Shown here: positions 49,501-61,500 of the stretch, in pieces
Layout: each line of letters begins with the position of its first letter
Position numbering within the stretch: the first letter of the stretch is position 1
Source of the DNA: Aurelia coerulea
Lineage: Eukaryota; Cnidaria; Scyphozoa; Semaeostomeae; Ulmaridae
Length of the DNA: 64,000 nucleotides
NCBI GenBank assembly: GCA_039566865.1
Contig: CM076943.1
Coordinates: forward strand, 12,138,001 to 12,202,000
Reading direction: 5' to 3'
Notes under the pieces: generated by a model
Databases searched by the model: none
The model's input: the letters and a program-made list of their open reading frames with translations, nothing else
Told to the model about the DNA's origin: nothing
Made by a program: the position numbers and the translations under genes

Positions 49501-52500
49501 TGTAAGCATGGGATTCATGATACATTCCTTCTTGAACAAGTTTTGAAGGTAATTGGTATTTTCCAGTGATTCAAAGGGCGTGATCTCCAACTTTTCCAGG
49601 GACAAGCCCTGGCCTCCATTTCCTTCTTTCTTCGACTCACTTCACCCCGTGTCTTCCACTGCGGATGGACGGGAGTCTGCTTGGCTGGTTTCAGAAGCTA
49701 CACACTTCTAATTAATTGCCAAACTTTGCCGTTCTAACCACTTGAATTTTGGGAGGAAAACTACCCATTTTCAACTATTTTTTTTTTCCATTTCAGCCAA
49801 ACTGAGACCCATGTTTAAAGAAAATTTGCCGAAATGATAAATCTTATTTAGTTTAGGGAATTTTGGGCCAAAAACCCATCCATATGTGCATCACATACCC
49901 GTACCCTCAACATGTTATGTAACGCCCCCCCCCCCCTCCAGTCTTGGTTAGAGGCATGCTTAAGTCAGTCGTTCGCCGAGTCTTGACGGCTTTTTATTTA
50001 GCTCCTTGATGCTGAACCATTGACGAATCAGGCTCTGATTTAAAGGGTCTGTTTCATCCAGCATGCCTTGCACGTGCCATCTCTTGGTTGGCCTTTGTTG
50101 CCGCCATTTTCAATGAAAATGGTGGCAACAAAGGAAATCCAAGAGACGGGCACGTGCAAGGAATGCTGGATGAAACAGACCCTTTAAAGGGGACCTGATG
50201 CGACATTTTCTATTGATACAATGAAATACCCCATGCAACGGGGCAAAATGAATACAAGTAGGGATGGACAGGTTGTTTTGAAATAGACTTTTACTTATTT
50301 CTCACTTATGATGACCATTTACTTTTGCAGACAAAACAAAAGGACAGACGGCAAAGAAACATAAGACCAGTTTTGTTCCATTTTCATTTCGTTTGAGTCA
50401 GGGAAGTGACAAGGAAGATATGAATTATAGAGACGTTTGCTGCGGAGGATATCGAAGGGACAGAACAAATACAGGTAAACATAGCTTTCGATTGGTAACA
50501 TTTAAATACCTTGTCGGGTGTAACGCGCTATCTTGTCAGAAATCGAGGAGCGAGATTGGAGACGACAGTCGTGTTGTGAATTTTATTCTATTCGACTGCC
50601 TTTAGTTAAAATTGCATCATAATCGTATGATCTCATTTTGACATGTTCTTCCGTCGCCAAATTGTAGATAAATCTGATAACACCGCACTTGTCCATGGTT
50701 CTCCATTGTTTTCTGCAGTTTGTTTGGTGACTTGAATCAAGCCATCATAAAAGGTGCTCGTTAAAAATCTACCTATATCCAAGCAATCGTAAAAGATACG
50801 AATGTTTGTTTGTTTGTTTCCTCTGTGAAGTTTAAGTAGGCCTTAATTAGCTGTAATTTTAGCTATGGTTTTGTTTCAGCCTACTTTGTAAATGAATAAA
50901 TGATGATGATGATGATGAAGTACAAAGATTTAGTTTCAAAATGATGCTTTCATTTTCGAAAAAACAGGTTAAATGTCCGTGTGATATTGCCCATCAAAGC
51001 AAGACGACCGTTTCGACCGAAATTTGGACACGGAGCCCCTTCTAAACATCTGCCTCGCGGATTTTCTTCTTTAATTCAGAAACCGATTGTTAAATGTTTT
51101 TTTCCACCAAAAGTTATACGAGAATTGTAATGCCTTCTGCTCGGCTTTGGAATCAAATAGATAGTGCGAGACATATGTTTACGTTGGCCCTTCTTCAATC
51201 GATACATACTCATTACTTCTCTTGACAAAAATCCTTCATCGTTGTAATGCAGTGAATGATTTATTCTCGGAGTTGCTTTGGTTCTGGCTTCGCGTTACCC
51301 CTGCACGGGAGCGAATTTTGGCAATCGACGAAACGAAATGGCGACACAAGCACGAAATTACTGCGAAAAAGGATATAGGACCTTGTCAAGCTAATTAACA
51401 AGCAGAATCTGAGAGGAATGGGCATGCGCCGTGAATAAAGGATAGTGAAGAATCTGAAAATTGTCACTCTTTGGCAAAATTGACCTTTTTGTTCCAAAAG
51501 AGTAAAAGAATATAGCTCAAAATAGGTTTTTCCAACGTATTACTTTTGTACCTTTGATATGGAAAACAAAAATTTTATCATCTTTTGATATTTTTGGGCT
51601 ATTGACAAAACAAGTCAGAGAGAAAACTTTATCAAAGCTTTAATACAGTAAAAACCCGCGTATAGTGGATTATGAACCTGCAGGCTGAAATTTTGCAATT
51701 AAACCCCCATTGTATAAGAACCCATTCAGCCTGAAATTTAAGATAGGTTCTTATATGTAGAGATCATGGGGTCTTACTCACAACAGAAGTTTGTCGGAGA
51801 GTCAGAAATTTGTATATTATCCGATGAGAAGCTTTTGAAAGCTTTTCTTTGGATTATATAAAAATTTACGATTTTTCCACTAATTGCTGTGGTGAATAAT
51901 AAATCAAGTGATGTGAACTGACAGTAAATAATAGGCCTGACGTTTGAATCTGAAGGAAAGAAATTACTGAAAACCCTGAATAAAATAAGAACCAATTTAA
52001 GAACCTGAACAGCCTCGTTTCCCACTAAATACCCAAAACATAAGAACCTAGTCAGGCTGACTTGCAAAATTGTAGGTTCTTATACGCGGGTTTTTATGAT
52101 TCTTTAAACAGTAGTACTTTTTTGGTATGCCCTGTATTGTTAGGCCAACTTATTCACCACTGCCTATTCCCCTTAAGAACTTTCAATTTTGTTCTCATGT
52201 TTGGTTTTCTAATTGTTACAATTTTGTAACGAGCTCAATATTTTTCAGGAAACCAAAACGAACAGACAGAGCAATCGCTGGTCTTAATGGTTTGGCCAAA
52301 AGATCAAACGCATTTGAGAGAACTTTGTTATTCAAAGGTGCCATCATCATTTTCATCTCGTCATGGAATGGACGGAAAGTTTTTGTTTGTTGACAAAAGG
52401 TAAATTTGAAATCAATCCTCATTCCCTGTTGTATCTTTCCTTTGCAAAATGAAGATTATCCAGTGACCTTGAATTAAAGGGGGCTGCACAAGATTTTGTA

Positions 52501-55500
52501 AACAATCGAAAAGTATGGGACAACCCGCACACGTGACTAAAGTCTTGGGTTTTTAATGGCGGCCAGTTTTGGTCGCAGCTTCTACGTAAGTTTCATTGCA
52601 GCGTTTTCTTGTCTAATTCTATGAAATGCAATGGAACTTTTGATATCCATTAAAACTTTCAAATATTCGGCGTTAGAAAAATAGAACAAATCCTCCATCA
52701 AAGCTTCGATCACCAAGATTGTCGCAGATACTTTTGATTACTATTCTCTGTGCAAAATCGCCATTAGCTATGTTGTGTTTTGCCTAAACACATTCGATGA
52801 TTTGACACGCAGCGCCACGCAGAGAGGACGGATTGTACAGCCCCTTTAAAGACCCTATACTCCCCATGATCCTTTGCGCCCATACAACAATTCAAAACAA
52901 CATGTTGACTGTAGACAACATATTGTGAACAAAAAATGATGGGAACGCACAGCGAGAAGAAACAAAATTTCCTGAGCAGTCAAGTATTTTCAGAAGTGTC
53001 TCTTGTTTGAAATCCAGGGCGATGGCATACCGTAAAAGCTCTGTTTAGCCCCCTCTCTGTTAAACCCCCCTCTCTAACAAGCCTCCCCCTCGTAAGCTAA
53101 AGTTTTAAATGAGCCCCCTCTCTACTAAGCCCCCCCCCCACTTATATCAAATGCCAGAGATTAAGATTTTCCATTTAGCTAAATAAGTTTCCATGTTAGC
53201 TTTGATATGGTTTGGGATAAAAACTGTGTCGAATTTGTGTATTTGACTCGTAAAATTGAATGCCAATTCAACAAAGTATGGGGCAAAAAGTAACACCATT
53301 TAATGGATAATGCAGCCTGGCAATTGATAGGCCAAAATCATTTTCCTGCTGTATGAAATCACCTTGACACCATGGGCAGTTTAGATCGGACACTATTGTT
53401 GTGATGTCCGAATTAACCATGAAATAATAATGAAATAAGATGAGTTACTCGCCGACATCATGTCTTTCTTAGGCCAGAAACCACAACAACATTCCGCCTG
53501 TGCTCGTCGCTGCGGGGGGATTTTCGTTAGGGTTAGTTTGGGAAGCGGAGTGTTGTTGTAGTTTCGGGCCTAAGCAAGACACGATGTTGGTGAGGAATAA
53601 TTTTATTTTATTATTATTTCATGGTTCATGATGCATATCTTTCTGTGCCGTAGTTGTACACGAGTTACTGGCTACCTTCCCCACGAGCTGCTGAACACAT
53701 CTTTGTATCTCTGCGTGCACGAGACTGATTTGGAAGAGGTGATCAAAGCACACAAAAGCCGTGAGTCCTCGTTCTTACCTTTTCTTTGCTGTCTGAGCCT
53801 CTGCAAGGCAGCTCTAGCTCAGTTTTAGCTAACGGAGAAGCCGTCTATCATCTTTGCACAACAATAACATTGTATTTGCTTGTTGCCGCGCAGATGCTTC
53901 CTAATCCATTCCAGTGTGTAAGTAATGCGTTCAATAGTATTGCTCAGTTGGGATTGAGCCAACACAATGAAATGCTAAGCCCTCGGGTGTGGGGGGGGGG
54001 AGGTATCTTGACCTATCATCTGACGGGGACAACAAGGACAGATTTTGTAAGACAATAACACGAGTTGCTTTTGATTGACACCGCAATTCAAAGCGATTAG
54101 CGATCGCAGACAAAGGAAATTCTCTCAACCAGTAATTCAAAACAAGCAAAGCCGCAAAAGTATCTCTGAAACTCAGGTAGCTAGCTCGCTCGTTGTGCAT
54201 TCCAGATATTGTTTTTAAGAGCAAACATGAGCATAGATCGAAAGAAGAAGGATGTATCTACACATCTGCCTCGGGCATTATTTTTTTGGTTTAAAAGCCG
54301 GTCAGGAGGCGATTCAATTCTCTTCTATTTTTGGGTGTAATTAAAACACTTCCTGCTCAGCTTCTGAACCAAAGAAATAAAATGCCCGAGATAGATCTTT
54401 ACATATATCCTTCTTCCTTCGATATATGCTCATGTTTGCTCTTTAAAACCATGTCTGGAAGGCACAACGAACGCGCTAGCTACCTGGGTTTCAGAGAAAC
54501 TTTCGCGGCTTTGCTTGTTTTGATTTTCTGGTTGAGAGAATTTCCTTTGTCTGCGCTCGCTAATCGCTTTGAATTCAGGTGTCAACAAAAGCAACTCATG
54601 CTATTGTCTTACAAAATCTGTCCTTGTTGACGGGGACATGTTTTTTTGTTTGAAATATTGGTACCCTTAATTCTGCTAGGGTCATAATTCTGCAGATTCA
54701 ATGAAAGTATGTGCCAAATTCCACAAATTATGCAACGTTTCCTGTAATTCCTATACGTTTGCAAATTGTTCTCCAAAACATGACCCATAATCCGCAAAAT
54801 GACTGAAAATGATACCTATATTTCTGTAACTGTTTAGAAAAGGCACCCTAAAAAATGGCACGTCCTTGTACCACCAACATACCTACCCCCCCCCCCCCCC
54901 TGAGGCTACGCCTGCTTCTCACTTCTAACGTGGTTATCCATGATTACAAGACACCTAACATAGAATATATAAAACAGTTGATTAATTGAACATTAAGTCT
55001 CCAGAAAGGTTATTTAAAGTTTCGTTATAGTTTCGGTTAGTGAAAACTGATGATGAAATAGACTGAAAGGTCTTAATGCACTAAGAAAATGGTTGGCTTT
55101 ATGCATCCGAATTCCATGGTATCTATCTTCTGGCCTGGCATGATGTGCAAACATGTTATGAACGGTTTTTTTTCTGCCATCAATTTTATTTTTTCCGTAC
55201 CGTTTAGTGACAATGGTGGATGATGTTGGTTCAGTTCTGTTGTTTTTTCGATTTCGATCAAAGAGTGATCAGTGGCTGCTGATGAAAGTCATTTTGAGAG
55301 TTACATACAACCCCATGACATCAAAAGCTGAATACTTCGATGCAAATTTCTCATTGGCAACGTAAGTAAATCCAGTATAGGCACCAAACATCTCTACCGG
55401 TTGAGTCAATAAAAGAATCCCCGTTTGAAAGGTCACGGCTCCCTGGATATCACGAGGATGATATCAGCAAATATAAAGCTTAATGGTAGACACGTTCAAA

Positions 55501-58500
55501 TCCATTTTAAAATTTACTTGACTGAAATCGGCCACTCCGCTCTGAAATTATGAGGGATTTTCTTGGGAAAGCGTCTTCAAGAAACCTTCAAAACATGCCC
55601 AAAATCACGAACAAATTTCCCTAACATTTCTACCTTACACGGGCCTTACAGCAATGACTTCTGCACGCTTTAGGGATCAGTCATTTATAACTCTGGATAC
55701 TGGGGCGGGTTAGAATTGCTAAACAAGCTATAAGTTTTCATACCCCTTCCAAATTTCTCTTGAAAAATTTTGAGCCTCATTGGAAAATTAGAAAAAAATT
55801 TCATACCCTACCACTGGCCATCTATCAAACTATTTTCAGATAACCACATCACAGAAGTTTTGTTTTTGGAAACGAAATAAAGAATAGGAAAGGTAATGCC
55901 ATTTGAACTTAATGAAGTACTGCCATGGAAACAGCGTGTAAAGGTAAATGGCTCTTTCAGCAATTGGCGCGAAACAAATCTCGGTGTTCCACAAGGTTCC
56001 GTTTTGGGACCACTTTTATTTAACATATATATAAATGACATGCTCTATCTGATGGATGATGCCGAAGTTTGTAATTACGCTGATGATACCACTATTTACG
56101 TTGTGAGTGATAAGATAGATGATGTTGTGCGAAGATTGGAAGATGGCGTTGCAGCCATCTTAAACTGGTTTCCTAATAACTATATGAAACTTAACGAAGA
56201 AAAATGCCATGTAATGATTTTGGTGGAATACATGACGATATACATGTGAAAATTGGTACTTCTATGATCAAAGAGACCAAGGAGCAAATGCTCTTAGGAA
56301 TCAACATAGACAATAAACTAACGTTTGAGTTCCACGTTGAAACGCTCTGTAAGAAGGCTGCCCAAAAACTACATGCTCTGGCTAGAATTGCGAATTACAT
56401 GGAGACTGAACAACTTGCGTCACTGATGAATGCGTTCATCATGTCACATTTTAGTTATTGCCCATTGGTATGGATGTTTCATGATAGAAACCTAAATAAA
56501 AAAATCAATAAGATACAAGAAAGGGCTTTACGCATTGTATATAAAGATAATCACTCAGAAAACTCTACTCGTGAATCAAAACTCGGCATCTGTCCATCAG
56601 AGAAATCTGCGGTTACTTCTAACTGAAAGATATAAAACAAAATCAGGAAACGCCCCTAGCTTTATGAATGAGATTTTCATAGAAAAAGTGCCTTCATATG
56701 AGCTGAGGGATGGCGGAAACATATGTTTACCAAAAGTTAAAACAATGAGGTTTGGAACAGAAACTGTGCGGTTCCTCGGGCAGAAGCTCTGGAGGACACT
56801 ACCTGCCGACATAAAGGAATCTGAATCTCTTTCAATGTTTAAAAGTAGAATTAAAACGTACACGGTTAGCTGTGACTGCAGACTATGCAAGCGTTATGTA
56901 GAAAACTTAGGGTATATTTAATTTCTTTTTGTATTTTTTGTTTTTAATTGTAGTTGGCCTAAATTAGCACCTTTGTGCTATTGCATATTGTAAATAGCCA
57001 ACGTTAAATAAATTGAATAAAAAAAAATAAATAAAAATAAAAAAAAAGGGCTGTGAGGTGGAATTTTATACAAATATAATGGGGTGCAATGGATGATTTG
57101 AAGGCTGAAGTTAGCTAGAGTTGCAGTTGTGCGAAGATATGGTATTCCATACGCCTTACTGTGTCATTGAAATAATTTTCTAAAGAATCTACCATGAAAG
57201 TTTTCGTACCCCCTCTAACATTTCCAAAAAAGTTTCATACCCCCAATTTTCTTTGGAATAGTTTTCATACCCCCACCAATTCTAACCCGCCCCGGTACCC
57301 AGAGTTATAAATGACTGACCCCTTAGCACGTGCTACCCGCAGAAATCTTCCATATTCACGGAAAGAGATGGCGGATTAAAGCCGGGAAAATTACTGATCC
57401 TAATTGAACATATTGGCAAGAAAACAAGACCGTTTTTCAATATTAAGGTGCAGGGAGCAGTGACCTTCCAAACGGGGATGCTTCTTTTTGACTCACCCGG
57501 TAGAAAGATGGCAAAACCGGTTAACACATCTTATATTTCATTCAATGGCATGATAGGATCTTTAGGTACTTTGCTATAATTAGACCCCATTCACACATGC
57601 AAGTTAAATTAAACCAGCTTATTGAATGTTGCGTTGTTATTGGTTAATCCAGCAAATCGAATTCATTTGATTGGTTGAAATTTAACCTGACTTAGATAAA
57701 GATTGTTAACTATGTCAGTATGAAGGGGGTATTAGACTGTGGCAATTTTAGATGCCTTGGTTATTTTCAGAATTACAGCATTTTCTTTTTCTTGGAAGAC
57801 ATCATGAATAGTTTTGAAGAAAATGAAAATCGTCGTAAATCCAGAATTAAAAAAGTGAAAACGGTACAATCTTCAAGAAAACCATGGTTCACGGAGGCTT
57901 TTAATGTGACAGTAAGCAGAAATCTGTAGCATTGGTGGTTCATGATTTAACAATTGATGACATCACAACCTCAAAGCAGGTTGAAACAAAAGTTGAAACA
58001 TAGAAAAATGCTGCCATTCTCCTGGGTGAATCAGAAAAACGCCCGCCGTCTGAAAAGCTGCTGCTCCGTAACCCTATAGTGTTTGGGCTATCTGATACGT
58101 CCTATTTTAGTTTAGGGGGGGGGGCAAAAAAGCCTCCCCTACCTAACTCTTAACTGGAAATAGATAGAGCAACCAGATTTGGTGTACTAATAGCCCAAGT
58201 TATTTAATTTATGAGGATAAAAATTAACCTAAACTTAGCCATCATTATTGCTTGTGTCAGCATTTTCCTTTGTGTGGTCAAAGAAAGTGGCAAAATCGGT
58301 CAAAATCTGGAAAAATGCGATAAAATTTAATTTGGAGCACAATTTCCATCCAAACATAAAAATTATGATAAATTACATCAAATAGCACTACCATGCAAAA
58401 TATCTTTGCAAAATATTGCAATTTTGCTACTTTTTCGCGAAAATTGATATTCGAAAATTGGCGATTTTGACAGACTCAGTTCCGGAAAATTGTCTCCCTC

Positions 58501-61500
58501 CCCCTCATTTGTCAAAATATTTTTATAATAATAATGATGATGATAATAATAATAATGATAATAAAGATGATTATAAGAGCCATTTGTGCGTGAAATGCTG
58601 TCATATAATTTAACATTGGAGGTTCAACGTGTTGAGAATTGTTATCATTTCCCATTATAGCCGTGATGAGATATCCCAGTATAAGAAGCTGAAGATATCC
58701 CATGCTGAAAAGCAAGCACACGTGGCAGTTACTGCAGAAAATTCATTGACCGGCAGTGCAAGTAGATTGTTGACATCCTTGGCACGTGACCGTCAACTGG
58801 TAAGAATGTTTCTGTTATACAGGGTGCGCCAAGATTTTGGGGTGTTTGAAGATTCATAATGAAGATTTTTACCCCCCCCCCCCCCCGGGCCCTGACGGAT
58901 CCCCGTTCTCGTCACTTTTCCGTGTGCTCGAATGTGTACGTACCTGAAAGTGTTGCTATAAATTTCTCCGCCTTATGGTGGCCCCTGAATTTTTGTCGCA
59001 ACTGGTAAAATCTCAAGTTAGCGGCCAAATGCCGCTAACAATATGAAAATCGTATGTCGACGGTCCCTTAATCAGAGAAATCGTTGGACTGTCTTTTCTC
59101 TAGCTGTCGCCACGTATTTGGATTATAGTCATTTTTGGCACTCATAGAACTACCACTTTTTCAGCTCAGTCTAACAAAGTTTTTTAAATCTGGGGTTTTG
59201 TTATTTATGAAAGGATCAGCATAGATGGCTTGTACTTTGCAAGAACCATATGAATCTGATGCTTTGTGCATCTAGCATTTTGAAACATCTTCTTTTCTGT
59301 TGTAATGCAATTTTAACAAAGTTCAAAAAATTTTCCTTCAAAAGTTTGGCCTAAAGGTTCTAAAAAGTGGCGGTTCTTATATAAACGTTTCTACTGTATT
59401 TCATTTACATCTGCTACCTTTTCATTCATTATTGAAAACGATTTTTTCGACAGAAAGAAAATGCGATCCCCAAATCACACAGAAATAAGAACTATGCCGC
59501 AATGGGCACGAATACCACCCAATTTATTGCCCCTCATTGCAGCAGAGAAGATCAAGCAGGGAAAGCGGTCTTTTCTGGGAAGCCAGGTAAGGTTATCAAT
59601 TTCTACTTAGGAAGAGAATACTGAGTGTTCCAAATCATGTGTCAGCGTTTGCCAAAACTCAATTTCATGAATCATCAAAAGATGCGAATAAAATGCCAAT
59701 TATTTTGTATCAGAAAGCCAAGTTTAGATGCAAAAATTTGTTTCATTAAAATCGGGTGTACCATTCTAGCGTTACGGGTTACAGTAAGTCCCCGCATATA
59801 AGAAACTTAAATTTTCAAATCAGGCTGTCTGATTTCTTATATGCAAGAAAATATCTTGAAATGAGGCTTACAGATTTCTTATATGTCCATTAAGAAACTT
59901 GCTATCACGTAATGATTTCTTGTCAAAAAACGATCTTTAAATTCAAGGATCATGCTGCATAGCAAACAAGGATGTCATACTAAATGATTATGGATGAAGC
60001 AAATATGAAGTACTGTATATCCCCTAGACATTGAGCAGATTTTGCAAGTTTTAGTACTGAAAGCTACACAGAAAAACGACAGTAATGTAGTTGAATACTT
60101 TTCAATTTAGCATCATTTATAGGCAACTGGAAAAATCAGGCTGCCTGGTTTCTTATGAAGGAGAAAGTATTCTCTACGTATGCTGACAGGCAGCAGTTTC
60201 TGATATGTCCGTTTCTTATATGCGGGAACTTGCTGTATTTCTTGAGCACAGTTATCCTTCCAGAAGCCAACCCTAATGACAGATATGTACTTCTTACATT
60301 TAAGCTTGAATTGACTGCTTATTCAAATCCCTTAGAAGGTAACTGGTGCAAATTTTCTTCTTATCAAAGCTGAACATAGGGGCGAATTTGATCACGTTTT
60401 TTAGTTTTTCTGGAGACTTAGTACCATTTTAATAAAATGATTAAATAAAATGAAATAATAAGATAGATTCCAAGTACAATTTTCCAGAACTTTACAATCA
60501 TATAACGGATTTTAGGGACATAAATTTCTGCATCTAAGTTAGCCTTTTTGCTTAAAAATGATAGATAGTTCATTCAAATTGGTCCACAAGTCATGATTTA
60601 CAGCTCGTCAAACGCTGATACATCATTTTCGGACATCCGCTTGGCCTCAAATCTAAAGGGTGTCCCAGAAAAATTGTGCCCTGTTTGTCTGAAGATTGCA
60701 ACAAAACAGTATAAGATTCTCGCAAAATGTTTGCATGATACTGCCCTTCAGATATTCAATTAAAATTTCCAACCATCCCCGTAAAAATCCGTTGAGAAAT
60801 GATAAGGCTGGGACCTTAAGAAGACCAAATTTTCCCGATCACTGAAACCAGCGGTCGGCCATTTTGTCTTACTATTTTGCAGCGATAAATAGCTTTGTGG
60901 ATTGAAAATGAAACAACAGCCTCCAATTGTATAGCTTTCGTGAAAATTCCGATAATCCTTGGAGAGTTCCACTATCTCTGACCTCACAGAAATTATTTCT
61001 TACCTCACGTGAAGATACTTATCATTGCAAAATAGTGAGACAAAATGGCCGACCGCTGGTTTCAGTCATCAGGCAAATTTGGTCTTCTGAAGGTTATAGC
61101 TCCATCATATCTCAACGGATTTTTACGGGGATGGTTGCAAACTTTAATTGAATATCTGAAGAGCAGTGTCATGCAAAAGTTTGGCGAGAATCTTTCGCTG
61201 TTTTTTCGCGATCTTTAGGCAAACGGGGCACAATTTTTTTGGGACACCCTGCATATGAAAATAATTATGTTCGTGGTGATGAGTTTTGAAGTGGAAATCC
61301 ATTTTTGATTCTCGCCCATCAATTTGACATCTACTGAAAAAATGTTCTCGCGCTTGTTTACATCTGATGAGATGGGCAGGGCAGTGGTGAAGCAATAGGA
61401 TGAGAAACCACAGCTATATTCAGAAGGACAATGGAAAAACAATAGAACAATACTATAACAATAGAATAAATAGACAGGGTGTTTCAGAAAAAACGCAACC

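Larger units (their letters stand above)
55397..57500. mobile_element. TA-flanked CCGG(G/T)TGAGTCAA element with two levels of nested insertions
   Basis: Outer ends CCGGTTGAGTCAATAAAAG and the inverse (ctttttgactcacccgg), TA at 55395-55396 and 57501-57502. A TTA-flanked element (55673-57322) is inserted in it, and that in turn carries a LINE fragment. Confidence 0.82.

Noticed and set aside
53895..53918. Possible 24-base micro-exon after CLOCK exon 8 (gcag...gtaagt)
   Set aside because: The required phase gives an in-frame TAA; the true next exon is 55208-55361.
53761..58660. Loss of the PAS-B C-terminal exon through transposon insertion
   Set aside because: I first suspected this, but the exon at 55208-55361 has the right phase, length and sequence.
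22412..58788. Enrichment of E-boxes (CACGTG) in the CLOCK locus
   Set aside because: I counted about eleven, close to the number expected from base composition; only the MITE-borne sites seem worth attention.
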